Shown here one piece after another: positions 7,525 to 15,924 of a DNA stretch of 40,413 nt; positions within the stretch are counted from its first letter, which is position 1, and each line of letters opens with the position of its first letter. Under the pieces are notes generated by a model. That model was not told the DNA's origin and did no database searches. It saw only the letters and a program-made list of their open reading frames with translations. Source of the DNA: Porticoccaceae bacterium (lineage in GTDB: Bacteria > Pseudomonadota > Gammaproteobacteria > Pseudomonadales > Porticoccaceae); NCBI GenBank assembly GCA_029252555.1, contig JAQXBF010000021.1, positions 1-40,413 on the forward strand, read 5' to 3'. The position numbers and the translations under genes are program-made.

Positions 7525-8481
7525 ATGCCGAACGCAGATTCTGGGTCAGAGTTTGACAAAGTATCTTTTACTGAGGTTGGACCCGAGCATGCGGGCCAGC
7601 GTCTTGATAATTTCTTAATTCGCCATCTTAAAGGTGTCCCTAAATCACGCATCTATCGATTACTGCGCAAAGGGGAGGTTAGGCTTAATAAGGGTCGGGT
7701 CAAGCCGGATACTAGGGTTAAAGAGGGGGATATAGTCCGAATCGCGCCCATACGGGTTGCGGAGCGGGGCGCGCCCGCCGTGCCAGGCAAGCAACTTAAA
7801 CGTTATTTGGCCGACAATATCCTATTTGAAGACGAAGGCTTGTTAATTATTAATAAACCCAGTGGCCTGGCAGTTCACGGCGGCAGCGGTATCTCTCTGG
7901 GTGCGATTGAAGCACTGCGTGCCGAACGTCCAGAAGCTCGGTTTTTGGAGTTGGTACATCGGCTGGATCGAGATACATCTGGATGTTTAATGCTGGCCAA
8001 GAAGCGAGCTGTGCTGCTGGAATTACAAGCTGCTATGCAGCGTAATCAAGTAGAAAAACGCTATCAGGCCTTGGTTAAGGGTCAGTGGCCCAAAGGCAAG
8101 GCCACTATCAATGCTCCTCTCAAGAAGAATCAACTGTCTTCTGGGGAGAGAATAGTGCTGGTCGATGCAGGCGGGAAGCCATCAGTAACTCACTTTAGAA
8201 TTGCCGAGCGTTATAAAGAAGCTACGTTGCTCAGTATCAAGCTTGAAACCGGCAGAACCCACCAGATTCGTGTGCACTGCCAGTTTTCCGGGCAGCCGAT
8301 TGCCGGCGACCCTAAGTATGGAGATGTCCATTTTAATGAGAGCCTGCGAGACTCTGGTTTAAAGCGGCTATTTTTGCATGCCAGTCATCTCCGCTTCAGG
8401 CACCCATTATCTGGCGACTGGGTCGACGTTGAGGCGCCGTTGCCCAAAGATTTAGGCGCTGTACTGAACAAGTTAGTGTAA
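7525..8481 (+). CDS. rluC: 23S rRNA pseudouridine synthase RluC
   Basis: Converts uridines of 23S rRNA (955, 2504 and 2580 in E. coli numbering) to pseudouridine. An N-terminal S4 RNA-binding domain (AGQRLDNFLIRHLKGVPKSR, then LRKGEVRLNKGRVKP) is followed by the RluA-type catalytic domain with HRLDRDTSGCLMLAK, whose Asp is the nucleophile, and the RTHQIRVH motif. From the ATG at 7525 the protein is 318 residues, matching E. coli RluC (319), but no clear ribosome site precedes it. ATG 7465 (AGG four bases upstream) and GTG 7441 are in-frame alternatives adding 20 and 28 residues. Divergent from rne, a conserved arrangement. The HAD gene follows after 13 bases. Confidence 0.93.
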   Translation: MPNADSGSEFDKVSFTEVGPEHAGQRLDNFLIRHLKGVPKSRIYRLLRKGEVRLNKGRVKPDTRVKEGDIVRIAPIRVAERGAPAVPGKQLKRYLADNILFEDEGLLIINKPSGLAVHGGSGISLGAIEALRAERPEARFLELVHRLDRDTSGCLMLAKKRAVLLELQAAMQRNQVEKRYQALVKGQWPKGKATINAPLKKNQLSSGERIVLVDAGGKPSVTHFRIAERYKEATLLSIKLETGRTHQIRVHCQFSGQPIAGDPKYGDVHFNESLRDSGLKRLFLHASHLRFRHPLSGDWVDVEAPLPKDLGAVLNKLV

Positions 8482-8494
8482 CGAGAACAGGCCA

Positions 8495-9139
8495 TTGACG
8501 ACTAAGACGCTGATAATCTTCGATTGGGATGGGACTCTGTCCGATTCTGTGGCGCGCATTTCACGCTGTATTCAGCTTGCCGCCATCGATCACCATCTAC
8601 CTCAGCCGAGTTTTGATCAGGCTAAAGAAATTATTGGCCTCGGCCTTAATGAGGCCGTAAGGCACCTTTTTCCACAGGCGAATGCCGATATGGTGGCCCG
8701 CTTTAGTGACAGTTACTCTGCACATTATCGCCGAGAAGACAGCAGCCCCTGTGCTTTTTTTCCGAATGTACTGACCACCTTGCAGCAACTTCACTCCGCG
8801 GGCTATCTGCTGGCGGTAGCGACGGGTAAAAGCCGTGCTGGTCTCGACCGGGTGCTTGAGGCTACTAAGTTAACAGGGTTTTTCCACAGCTCTCGCTGTG
8901 CCGATGAGACTCGCTCAAAGCCGCATCCTTTGATGCTGGAGGAATTATTGTCTGAGCAGGGTATAGGGCCTGAACATGCTTTTATGGTCGGTGATACGGA
9001 GTTTGATATGGAGATGGCGGTTAACGCTAAAATGTCTCGTATTGCCGTTAGTTATGGCGCCCATGATGCATCCCGGCTGCTTAACTATCAGCCAGTTGCC
9101 TGCCTTGACGATTTCTCTAATATTATAAATTACTGTTAA
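8495..9139 (+). CDS. HAD-family phosphatase (Gph/PGP-like)
   Basis: 214 residues; haloacid dehalogenase superfamily hydrolase resembling phosphoglycolate phosphatase. Motif I DWDGTLSDS supplies the nucleophile Asp and the acid Asp; motif II is seen as AVATGKSR, motif III around SKPHP, and motif IV as MVGDTEFDMEMA. The helical cap lies between motif I and motif II. The first plausible start is TTG at 8495, since the next ATG falls after motif I would be lost. It follows rluC by 13 bases, and a HAD phosphatase directly after rluC is also the Pseudomonas order. The physiological substrate is not known; a house-cleaning or phosphoglycolate role is inferred from family only. Confidence 0.85.
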   Translation: MTTKTLIIFDWDGTLSDSVARISRCIQLAAIDHHLPQPSFDQAKEIIGLGLNEAVRHLFPQANADMVARFSDSYSAHYRREDSSPCAFFPNVLTTLQQLHSAGYLLAVATGKSRAGLDRVLEATKLTGFFHSSRCADETRSKPHPLMLEELLSEQGIGPEHAFMVGDTEFDMEMAVNAKMSRIAVSYGAHDASRLLNYQPVACLDDFSNIINYC

Positions 9140-9186
9140 TAATCAGGAAGATAAAGATTTTTTATAAAGCAATTTATGAGATATTT

Positions 9187-9774
9187 TTAGAGTATTTCCA
9201 AGCCGAAATCACGCAGTGCTGAACATAGGCTAATTAAAGGTAGGCCGATTAATGAACTGGGGTCTTGGCTCTGCACTGCAAGAAACAGGCTAATACCTAA
9301 GCCTTCGGCTTTAAAGCTGCCCGCACAATCATAGGGCTGTTCTTTCTTTAGATAACGATCGATCTGGGTTTCACTAAGCTCTCGAAACGATACGTCCGTA
9401 GTATCCACCAGATAAAACTCCTGTATGTTGTCGTCGGGCTGCTGCTGAGCTAGCGCTAATCCAGTATGGAACAAGACCACTTGCCCTGACTGAGCCTGCA
9501 ACTGCTGTGTGGCACGCTGGTGTGTTCCGGGCTTGCCCAGGGCTGTACCGTTGAGTTCAGCCACCTGATCAGATCCTATAACAATGGCGCCTGGAAACTT
9601 AGCCGCCACCAATCTTGCTTTTTCTCTTGCCAGACGCTCGGCCATTTTTCGAGGAGCCTCATCTGGGTTGTGGGATTCATCAATATCAGGAGAGTAGCAA
9701 CTAAACTCGATACCAAGCCGCTGCAGCAGCATTTTGCGGTAGGGCGACCCGGAGGCAAGAATTAAGTTACTCAT
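9187..9774 (-). CDS. yceF: Maf-family nucleotide pyrophosphatase, YceF type
   Basis: 195 residues. Maf proteins hydrolyse non-canonical nucleoside triphosphates; the YceF branch prefers 7-methyl-GTP in E. coli. Visible signatures are LASGSPYRKMLL at the N-terminus, the PDIDES segment, REKA, and the SDQVA motif carrying the catalytic Asp, followed by LGKPG. The residues in these motifs match the YceF rather than the YhdE (dTTP/UTP) type, but that split is from memory. It is oriented against its neighbours and divergent from yceD, sharing the 159-base region that carries the yceD promoter; in E. coli maf/yceF is likewise divergent from yceD. sppA, found next to it in Pseudomonas, is absent. Confidence 0.9.
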   Translation of the reverse strand: MSNLILASGSPYRKMLLQRLGIEFSCYSPDIDESHNPDEAPRKMAERLAREKARLVAAKFPGAIVIGSDQVAELNGTALGKPGTHQRATQQLQAQSGQVVLFHTGLALAQQQPDDNIQEFYLVDTTDVSFRELSETQIDRYLKKEQPYDCAGSFKAEGLGISLFLAVQSQDPSSLIGLPLISLCSALRDFGLEIL

Positions 9775-9876
9775 AGGTTGTCCTGTTGAGGTTTCGGTAT
9801 CTGGATGGCAAACATATTACCTTTTAATGCTACCCGCAATCAGGGCTTGCTCGTTGAGTATTTTACGACTTTTTCT

Positions 9877-9905
9877 TTGACAGATCATGGTCTTGACCCT
9901 ATGAT
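9877..9905 (+). promoter_or_regulatory. Sigma-70 promoter of the yceD-rpmF-plsX-fabDG operon
   Basis: A perfect -35 TTGACA (9877-9882) and a -10 TATGAT (9900-9905) with the ideal 17-base spacer. Initiation would be near 9912, giving a leader of about 22 bases to the yceD ATG. It is the closest match to consensus noticed in the window, fitting a unit that makes a ribosomal protein and fatty-acid enzymes. Confidence 0.8.
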
Positions 9906-9933
9906 GCGCGCCTAACTGAGTACCACCGATATT

Positions 9934-10440
9934 ATGGCACTGCCAACTCAAATTGATCCGCGAAAGTTAGCTCTTCAAGGCAACCTTCTTGAAGGCGAGA
10001 TAAAAGCTGTTGATCTTCCTAGATTGGAATCATCGGTCAGCGCCATTTGTGGCCCCTTGAAGGCCTCGATCCAATTTGAGCTTGATGAGTCTAGAGCAAA
10101 GGTTGCCCATGGTACCGCGATGGTGACTGTAGAGACAGTCTGTCAGCGCTGTCTTGACCCGGTAAAGGTAGATTTGCGGGCAGAGTTTGCGGTTCAGGTG
10201 ATCTGGTCAGAGGACCATATCAATCGGGTCGCGGCTAACTACGAGCCTTGGCTAGTGGTCGACAAGATGGCAAACCTCAATGAATTGCTTGAGGATGAAA
10301 TTTTATTGGCATTGCCCCTAGTTAATTATCACCCTGTGGGTGAATGTACTGGGGAAACCTTTTTAGAAGAGGTAGAAGCCATTGGTGATGAGGTTGTTTT
10401 GGACAACCCATTTAATGTTTTACTGCAGTTGAAGAAGTAA
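9934..10440 (+). CDS. yceD: YceD/DUF177 family protein, 23S rRNA accumulation factor
   Basis: 168 residues. YceD is needed for normal 23S rRNA levels in bacteria and plants and is nearly always encoded just before rpmF. The DUF177 hallmarks are visible: ETVCQRCLDPV with paired cysteines, a second conserved Cys in PVGEC, and an acidic region (EDEILLALPLV). It opens the yceD-rpmF-plsX-fabD-fabG unit behind the TTGACA/TATGAT promoter at 9877. rpmF follows after 33 bases. The biochemical activity of YceD is still poorly defined; the annotation rests on motif and context. Confidence 0.92.
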   Translation: MALPTQIDPRKLALQGNLLEGEIKAVDLPRLESSVSAICGPLKASIQFELDESRAKVAHGTAMVTVETVCQRCLDPVKVDLRAEFAVQVIWSEDHINRVAANYEPWLVVDKMANLNELLEDEILLALPLVNYHPVGECTGETFLEEVEAIGDEVVLDNPFNVLLQLKK

Positions 10441-10473
10441 TCAGCTGCGCTTAATTTTTGCTTAGGAGTTCCT

Positions 10474-10653
10474 ATGGCCGTTCAAAAAAGTCGCAAGACA
10501 AGATCTAAACGAGGCATGCGTCGCTCTCATGACGCGTTAACCGCTGCTACACTTTCTGTTGATTCTGTAAGCGGTGAAAAACACCTGCGTCACCATGTGA
10601 CTGCAGACGGTTTCTACCGCGGCCGCAAAGTCGTTGAGACCAACGCCGACTAA
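10474..10653 (+). CDS. rpmF: Large-subunit ribosomal protein bL32
   Basis: 59 residues starting [20 protein letters not shown], the typical basic L32 N-terminus, and ending with [15 protein letters not shown]. The length is normal for bL32 (about 57-60). There are no zinc-binding cysteine pairs, so this is the Cys-free form common in gammaproteobacteria. An AGGAG ribosome site lies 7 bases before the ATG. It sits between yceD and plsX, linking ribosome and membrane-lipid synthesis in one operon as in E. coli. Confidence 0.97.
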   Translation: MAVQKSRKTRSKRGMRRSHDALTAATLSVDSVSGEKHLRHHVTADGFYRGRKVVETNAD

Positions 10654-10667
10654 CTGACAGATATTTC

Positions 10668-11702
10668 TTGGCAAATTCGCTCAGAATTGCCGTAGACGCT
10701 ATGGGCGGGGACTTTGGTCCTCGCGTTATAGTGCCCGCGCTTGTAAAGTCGCTCCGCAAACACCCCGGTGTCTCTGCGCTAGTCTTTGGTGACCAGCTTG
10801 CTCTGGCTGCCGCCTTGCAGAATTACGCTGATAAAGCATTGCTCCCCCGCATAGAACCCCATTTCACTGATTCTGTTATCGCTGCTGATGACAGCCCGAG
10901 CACAGTAATTCGAAGTAAACGAAACTCATCAATGGGTCTTGCTTTAAGTGCAGTTGCGAATGGTGACGCCGGTGCCTGTATCAGTGCCGGCCATACCAGT
11001 GCGCTAATGGCTCTTGGGCTGGTTATTTTAAAAACCTTGCCGGGCATCTCTCGCCCAGCCATCTGTGCTACCTTTCCAACAAGTCAGGGGCGCTCCTACA
11101 TTCTTGACCTAGGGGCTAACCTTGAATGTTCACCAGCTCAGCTAAGCCAGTTCGCACTGCTGGGCTCGCTAACCACTCAAGAACTTGATGGCATTGCCCA
11201 GCCCAGAGTAAGGTTGCTAAATGTTGGTAAAGAACCCAGCAAAGGCAATGCCCTTATTAAGCAGACAGCGGATCTTTTAGAGGCGGAGCCACTGATCAAT
11301 TACTGCGGCTATGTCGAGGGTGACGGTATATTCCAGGGTAGTGCCGATGTAGTGGTCTGTGATGGTTTTAGTGGCAATGTTGCTCTTAAGGCCAGCGAGG
11401 GCGTTGCAAGAATGGTTAGCGGTATGGTGAAAGATTTATTGCGGCGCAGCTGGCTGACTCGACTGGGTGCGGCAATGTTGGGTGGCCGACTGACTGCGCT
11501 AAGGTCGCGACTTGACCCGGCGCAATATAACGGCGCTTATTTACTGGGTTTGAATGGCGTAACGGTCAAAAGCCATGGTGGGGCAGACCAAATTGCCTTT
11601 GGTCATGCGCTGGATGTCGCCATTGAAGCGGCTAAACACAATCTGCCAGACGTTTTGTCGTCTGTACTTCAGGGCAAGATTGACCACAACCAGACTAAAT
11701 AG
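10668..11702 (+). CDS. plsX: Phosphate acyltransferase PlsX
   Basis: 344 residues. PlsX is a peripheral membrane enzyme that makes acyl-phosphate from acyl-ACP, the donor for PlsY in phosphatidic acid synthesis. The family start IAVDAMGGDFGP is present, followed by the conserved glycine-rich segments GACISAGHTSALMA and VCDGFSGNVALK. Length matches the family (about 340). The only start that keeps the first strand is TTG at 10668, 14 bases after rpmF. Its stop at 11702 overlaps the ribosome site of fabD, so translation is probably coupled. Confidence 0.95.
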   Translation: MANSLRIAVDAMGGDFGPRVIVPALVKSLRKHPGVSALVFGDQLALAAALQNYADKALLPRIEPHFTDSVIAADDSPSTVIRSKRNSSMGLALSAVANGDAGACISAGHTSALMALGLVILKTLPGISRPAICATFPTSQGRSYILDLGANLECSPAQLSQFALLGSLTTQELDGIAQPRVRLLNVGKEPSKGNALIKQTADLLEAEPLINYCGYVEGDGIFQGSADVVVCDGFSGNVALKASEGVARMVSGMVKDLLRRSWLTRLGAAMLGGRLTALRSRLDPAQYNGAYLLGLNGVTVKSHGGADQIAFGHALDVAIEAAKHNLPDVLSSVLQGKIDHNQTK

Positions 11703-11709
11703 AGGATGT

Positions 11710-12648
11710 ATGACAAATAGTAATCTAGCGTTTGTATTTCCCGGCCAGGGATCGCAAAAAATTGGTATGTTAGCCGAGCTGGCGAGCGTCAACCCACGGG
11801 TTGAGGCCACCTTTAAAGAAGCATCAGACGCGTTAAGTTATGACCTCTGGCATATGATTCAGCAGGGTGAACAGGATGACATCAATCTGACCGAGCGCAC
11901 CCAGCCCATGTTGCTGGCAAGCAGTGTCGCCGTTTGGCGGTTGTGGAGTGAAAAGGGTGGCCCAATGCCAGCCCAAATGGCTGGGCATAGCCTTGGTGAA
12001 TGGTCTGCCCTGGTATGTGCCGGAGCGTTGGATTTTGGCGATGCGATAAAGATCGTGCGTGCCCGAGGAGCCTATATGCAACAGGCTGTGCCTGCAGGCG
12101 AGGGCGCTATGGCCGCTATTTTGGGGCTTGCAGATGAAATTATTATTGCTGCCTGCGACACCGCCAGAGACGATTCTGTTGTTGATGCTGTTAATTTTAA
12201 TGCGCCGGGCCAGGTCGTTATTGCCGGTTCAGCGGCAGCTGTCGATCGCGCCATTGCTATTTGCAAGGACGCTGGGGCTAAGCGCGCCATGGCACTGCCA
12301 GTTAGCGCGCCTTTTCATACCTCATTGATGCAGCCAGCAGCAGAGCAGCTCGCTGAGCTAGTTCAGAGCACCTCATTTACAGGCCCAAGCATACCGGTAG
12401 TGCACAATGTCACAGCCCAACCTGAGGCCGATGCAAACCGCATTAAGGCACTGATGCTAGAGCAGATTTACAAGCCAGTCATGTGGGTAGATTGCATTTT
12501 GGCCCTTAAAGCAGCTGGCGCTGAACAATATGTTGAGTGCGGCCCAGGTCGCGTACTTAACGGTTTGACCAAACGAATTGATCGTGATCTGACATCATTT
12601 TCAACTGATGATGTTGCCAGTCTCGATAATGCATTGACCTCTATTTAA
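11710..12648 (+). CDS. fabD: Malonyl-CoA:ACP transacylase
   Basis: 312 residues; loads malonyl groups from CoA onto acyl carrier protein for fatty-acid elongation. The start motif FPGQGSQ (10-16), the nucleophile Ser94 in GHSLGE and the catalytic His203 in APFHTSLM are all present. The ATG at 11710 follows an AGAGGA ribosome site that overlaps the plsX stop; longer upstream readings of the frame run back inside plsX and are not the start. Between plsX and fabG in the standard order, with fabG 19 bases downstream. Confidence 0.97.
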   Translation: MTNSNLAFVFPGQGSQKIGMLAELASVNPRVEATFKEASDALSYDLWHMIQQGEQDDINLTERTQPMLLASSVAVWRLWSEKGGPMPAQMAGHSLGEWSALVCAGALDFGDAIKIVRARGAYMQQAVPAGEGAMAAILGLADEIIIAACDTARDDSVVDAVNFNAPGQVVIAGSAAAVDRAIAICKDAGAKRAMALPVSAPFHTSLMQPAAEQLAELVQSTSFTGPSIPVVHNVTAQPEADANRIKALMLEQIYKPVMWVDCILALKAAGAEQYVECGPGRVLNGLTKRIDRDLTSFSTDDVASLDNALTSI

Positions 12649-12667
12649 ATAGTTCTAGGAGTAAGGT

Positions 12668-13411
12668 ATGACCGTTGAACAAAAGGTGGCATTAGTCACT
12701 GGTGCTAGCCGTGGTATTGGCGCGGCGATAGCCGATGATCTAGGCCGCTCTGGCATCATTGTTGTGGGTACAGCAACGACAAAAGCAGGCGCTGAAAAAA
12801 TTAGTCAGCGTTTTGCGGATAAAAATATTGCTGGTAGGGGCATGATGTTAAATGTCACCGATGCGGGCTCAGTTGAGACTGTATTAAAAGCCATAGGCGA
12901 AGAATTTGCAGCTCCGACCATTTTGGTCAATAACGCCGGTATCACCAAAGATAATATTCTAATGCGTATGAAAGATGATGAGTGGATGGATGTTATCAAT
13001 ACTAATCTCAACGCAGTATTTCGATTATCCAAGGCCTGTGTGCGCGCTATGACCAAGGCTCGTTGGGGTAGAATTATCAATATTAGCTCTGTTGTTGGTT
13101 CTATGGGCAACGGTGGCCAGAGCAACTATTCCGCGACCAAAGCAGGTGTTGAAGGCTTTGCTCGGGCACTGGCCAAGGAATTGGGTTCCAGAAGCATTAC
13201 GGTAAATAGCATAGCCCCGGGATTTATCGACACGGATATGACCAAAGAGCTTCCAGAAGCTAATAAAAAGGCTATGCTGAATCAAATACCTCTGGCTCGA
13301 CTGGGTTCTCCTGAAGAAATAGCCGCAGTAGTGAGCTTCTTGGTAGGTGAGGCAGCAGGCTACATAACCGGAGAAACTATCCATGTAAATGGTGGCATGT
13401 ATATGGCGTAA
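12668..13411 (+). CDS. fabG: 3-oxoacyl-ACP reductase
   Basis: 247 residues; NADPH-dependent short-chain dehydrogenase that reduces beta-ketoacyl-ACP in fatty-acid synthesis. The nucleotide motif TGASRGIG (11-18), the NNAG motif (88-91) and the catalytic Ser141, Tyr154 and Lys158 (in NYSATKAG) are intact, and the C-terminal GGMYMA is typical of FabG. An AGGAGTAAG ribosome site precedes the ATG. fabG ends the plsX-fabD-fabG run; acpP follows after 162 bases and may have its own promoter. Confidence 0.96.
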   Translation: MTVEQKVALVTGASRGIGAAIADDLGRSGIIVVGTATTKAGAEKISQRFADKNIAGRGMMLNVTDAGSVETVLKAIGEEFAAPTILVNNAGITKDNILMRMKDDEWMDVINTNLNAVFRLSKACVRAMTKARWGRIINISSVVGSMGNGGQSNYSATKAGVEGFARALAKELGSRSITVNSIAPGFIDTDMTKELPEANKKAMLNQIPLARLGSPEEIAAVVSFLVGEAAGYITGETIHVNGGMYMA

Positions 13412-13508
13412 CATATTGATTTAAATGGCGTTAGTGCCTTTTTTTAAAAGGGTACTAGCATTTTAGGATTTGTTAGGTAAAATGCGCGCCCTAGTTCAAG
13501 GAATATCG

Positions 13509-13534
13509 TTAGCTGAGCTTTTTAAGCTAGCTAA
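13509..13534 (+). promoter_or_regulatory. Hairpin in the acpP leader
   Basis: TTAGCT (13509-13514), a bulged G, and AGCTT (13516-13520) pair with AAGCT (13524-13528) and AGCTAA (13529-13534), leaving a TTT loop: an 11-base-pair stem. It ends about 40 bases before the acpP ATG. There is no T run, so it is not a terminator; it may stabilise the abundant acpP transcript or mark its 5' end. A possible -10, TAAAAT, lies at 13478-13483, but no good -35 was found. Confidence 0.45.
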
Positions 13535-13573
13535 TATGTTAGACATCAGATCCCCTATAGGAGTGGAAATACG

Positions 13574-13807
13574 ATGAGCAACATTGAAGAACGCGTTATC
13601 AAAATGGTTGCAGAGCAGCTGGGTGTTAAAGAAGTAGATGTTAAGACAACTTCATCTTTTGTAGAAGATCTCGGTGCTGACTCTCTGGATACTGTTGAGC
13701 TGATCATGGCTCTTGAAGAAGAATTTGATGCTGAAATTCCCGATGAAGAAGCAGAGAAAATCGCTACAGTTCAGGATGCCATTAGCTACATCACCTCTAA
13801 CGGTTGA
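13574..13807 (+). CDS. acpP: Acyl carrier protein
   Basis: 77 residues, very acidic. Carries growing acyl chains on a phosphopantetheine arm attached to Ser37 in GADSLDTVE. Length and sequence are typical of the fatty-acid-synthesis ACP. A GGAG ribosome site (TAGGAGTGG) lies upstream of the ATG. In most relatives fabF follows directly; here a terminator and then pabC follow. Confidence 0.98.
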   Translation: MSNIEERVIKMVAEQLGVKEVDVKTTSSFVEDLGADSLDTVELIMALEEEFDAEIPDEEAEKIATVQDAISYITSNG

Positions 13808-13821
13808 TCACTAAGCATTCG

Positions 13822-13851
13822 AAAAGCCGCTCCTTTTGGGGCGGTTTTTTT
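13822..13851 (+). terminator. Rho-independent terminator after acpP
   Basis: CCGCTCC (13827-13833) pairs with GGGGCGG (13838-13844), with one G-U pair, across a TTTT loop and is followed by seven T. It separates acpP from pabC. Confidence 0.85.
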
Positions 13852-13965
13852 ATGCCTGAAAGTTTTGTCATAATGCAGACTGTACTGGTGGTCAGATAAA
13901 CGATTCCTCCGTTTTAAAGCGCCCATTACATCGGCGTAAGCTCTAAAGGGTATGGGCAGCACAAT

Positions 13966-14844
13966 ATGTTCTATTACAGTATTAATGGCGAGTTTGGCGC
14001 GGCCTCATCTGAGGCTATTGAATGGTCTCAAGACCGTGGTCTGGCCTATGGCCATGGTTTATTTGAAACCATGCTCTATCAGAGTAATAAGCTGCCTTTA
14101 CAGGAGCGTCACGTACAGCGCCTGTGCCTTGATGCCGCGGTACTAGGTATTACCCTGGACGTATCCGTTATCAATCGCTATCTCAATAAATTCCAGCGGG
14201 CCCTGCAAGCCGCGCAAATCGAGGCTGGGGTGATCAAGTTGCTGGCTACTGCAGGCGCTGGTGGTCGGGGCTATCAGAGCCCAGACAGTATTTCTCCACG
14301 GGTTATCTGTCAGTACAGTGAATTTGATGCTGATCAGGCAAGCCAACAGAGAGCGCAGGGTATAGGCCTGTGGCGCTGTGACTATCGCTTGCCGGCCAAT
14401 CCCGTTCTGGCGGGGATTAAACACCTCAACCGACTTGACCAGATAATGGCCCGCAATGAATGGGACTCTGCTGACTATGCCGACGGCCTTATGCTCGCTG
14501 ATGATGGAACTGTGGTCGAAGCCACCTCGGCAAATATCTTTGCCAAGACATCACAGGGCTGGGTAACCCCGCCCCTTGATAGGGCTGGGGTTTCTGGCGT
14601 GATGCGTGCATTACTGATCGACGAGATATTTCCCGCAGCCGGTATTGCCCTGAATATCAAACCCCTCGCCCTAGGCCAGCTTGCAGCGGCTGAAGAGCTG
14701 TTTATCTGTAATTCGATCAGGGGAATTATTCCCGTGAGCCATATTGCCGGGTCAGATTGTGCGCCAGCGATTAAACTAGTTATCAGCGATCAGACAAAAA
14801 TGCTTCAATCTACGCTCGCTCAGCAGTATTCTTGTTACCTATGA
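13966..14844 (+). CDS. pabC: 4-amino-4-deoxychorismate lyase
   Basis: 292 residues; PLP enzyme of fold type IV that releases pyruvate from aminodeoxychorismate to give p-aminobenzoate for folate. Lys152 in GIKHLNRLDQ is the PLP-binding residue and Glu185 (VVEATSANIF) the cofactor-ring contact; the early RGLAYGHGLFET segment is typical. It could be confused with branched-chain or D-amino-acid aminotransferases of the same fold, but the neighbours mltG-tmk-holB fix PabC. No strong ribosome site is seen before the ATG. Its TGA overlaps the mltG ATG (ATGA). Confidence 0.92.
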   Translation: MFYYSINGEFGAASSEAIEWSQDRGLAYGHGLFETMLYQSNKLPLQERHVQRLCLDAAVLGITLDVSVINRYLNKFQRALQAAQIEAGVIKLLATAGAGGRGYQSPDSISPRVICQYSEFDADQASQQRAQGIGLWRCDYRLPANPVLAGIKHLNRLDQIMARNEWDSADYADGLMLADDGTVVEATSANIFAKTSQGWVTPPLDRAGVSGVMRALLIDEIFPAAGIALNIKPLALGQLAAAEELFICNSIRGIIPVSHIAGSDCAPAIKLVISDQTKMLQSTLAQQYSCYL

Positions 14845-15902
14845 ACAAAGCTCTGTTACGCCTCCTGCTTATTTCTCTACTGCTGCTCACAGCAGCTGGA
14901 GCTAGTTTGTATGTTTATGTTCAGTACCACCTTGATCAGCCGGTTACTCTTGCCGAGGCTGTTGAGGAGGAGGCTCAACCCAGGCTCATGTGGACGGTCG
15001 AAAAGGGCAGTAACCTCGGCCAGGTTAATCGGAAACTACACAGCCAAGGGATAGTATCGCGGCCCAAATTGATGGCCAGATATGCCAATTTTTCTGGGCG
15101 TACCGCTATTCAGGCAGGCAGCTATTGGATTGAAGCAGATGATAATGCCAGATCTTTGCTGGATAAATTTAATCGCGGTGATGTTATCCGCTATCAGATC
15201 ACCTTCCCTGAGGGCTGGTCGTTTAAGCAGTGGCTCGCCCATCTAGAGCTGCGGCAAGTGCCCCAGTTTGAGCTGATTGCACAGCTATCTGTTGATGAGC
15301 TTCTGGCACTGGCTAATATTGAGCTGGATCATCCGGAAGGTTGGTTCTTCCCCGACACCTACAGTTACAGCGCCACAGACTCTGTGCTTGACATCCTGGG
15401 TCAGGCCCACAGGCAGATGCGCGCTGTGCTCCAGAAAGCTTGGCAGGTAAGGGGGCCAGGTCTGCCTTATAAATCTGCCTATGAGGCATTGATCATGGCA
15501 TCGATTATTGAAAAAGAGACAGGTTTAGCCACTGAGCGCGAAGAGATTGCCGGTGTTTTTGTGCGGAGGCTGTTACGCAATATGCGCCTGCAAACAGACC
15601 CTACGGTGATCTATGGTATGGCTGATTCCTACAAGGGCAATATCCGCCGGGTGCATTTAAAGCAACGCACCCCTTACAACACCTATATGATCAAAGGCTT
15701 GCCACCAACACCCATCGCTATGCCCAGTGCAGCTGCGATAGACGCGGCACTTCATCCTCTGCCAGGTTCTAGCCTATACTTTGTGGCGCGGGGTGATGGA
15801 GGCCATTATTTCTCGGACAGCTTGGAAGAACATCTCCGGGCAGTGCAGCAATACCAAATAAAACATCGGGCGCAGAACTACCAGTCTGCACCTCAGCAGT
15901 AA
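14841..15902 (+). CDS. mltG: Endolytic murein transglycosylase MltG (YceG-like)
   Basis: 353 residues. Cleaves nascent peptidoglycan strands at the inner membrane and so sets glycan length. One N-terminal transmembrane helix (about 7-28), a LysM-like region (about 50-115), then the YceG catalytic domain with the EKET motif (224-227; SIIEKETG) carrying the catalytic Glu, and LQTDPTVIYG further on. The ATG at 14841 overlaps the pabC stop; a TTG three codons upstream is less likely. tmk follows after 22 bases, the usual pabC-mltG-tmk-holB order. Confidence 0.95.
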   Translation: MNKALLRLLLISLLLLTAAGASLYVYVQYHLDQPVTLAEAVEEEAQPRLMWTVEKGSNLGQVNRKLHSQGIVSRPKLMARYANFSGRTAIQAGSYWIEADDNARSLLDKFNRGDVIRYQITFPEGWSFKQWLAHLELRQVPQFELIAQLSVDELLALANIELDHPEGWFFPDTYSYSATDSVLDILGQAHRQMRAVLQKAWQVRGPGLPYKSAYEALIMASIIEKETGLATEREEIAGVFVRRLLRNMRLQTDPTVIYGMADSYKGNIRRVHLKQRTPYNTYMIKGLPPTPIAMPSAAAIDAALHPLPGSSLYFVARGDGGHYFSDSLEEHLRAVQQYQIKHRAQNYQSAPQQ

Positions 15903-15924
15903 TACTCAGATCAACGGATTTAAA

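Noticed and set aside
11575-11709. Upstream extension of fabD by 45 codons.
   Set aside because: It lies inside plsX; the ATG at 11710 has a good ribosome site and starts the conserved domain.
13478-13483. acpP promoter -10 (TAAAAT).
   Set aside because: No acceptable -35 at 16-18 bases; mentioned only within the hairpin entry.
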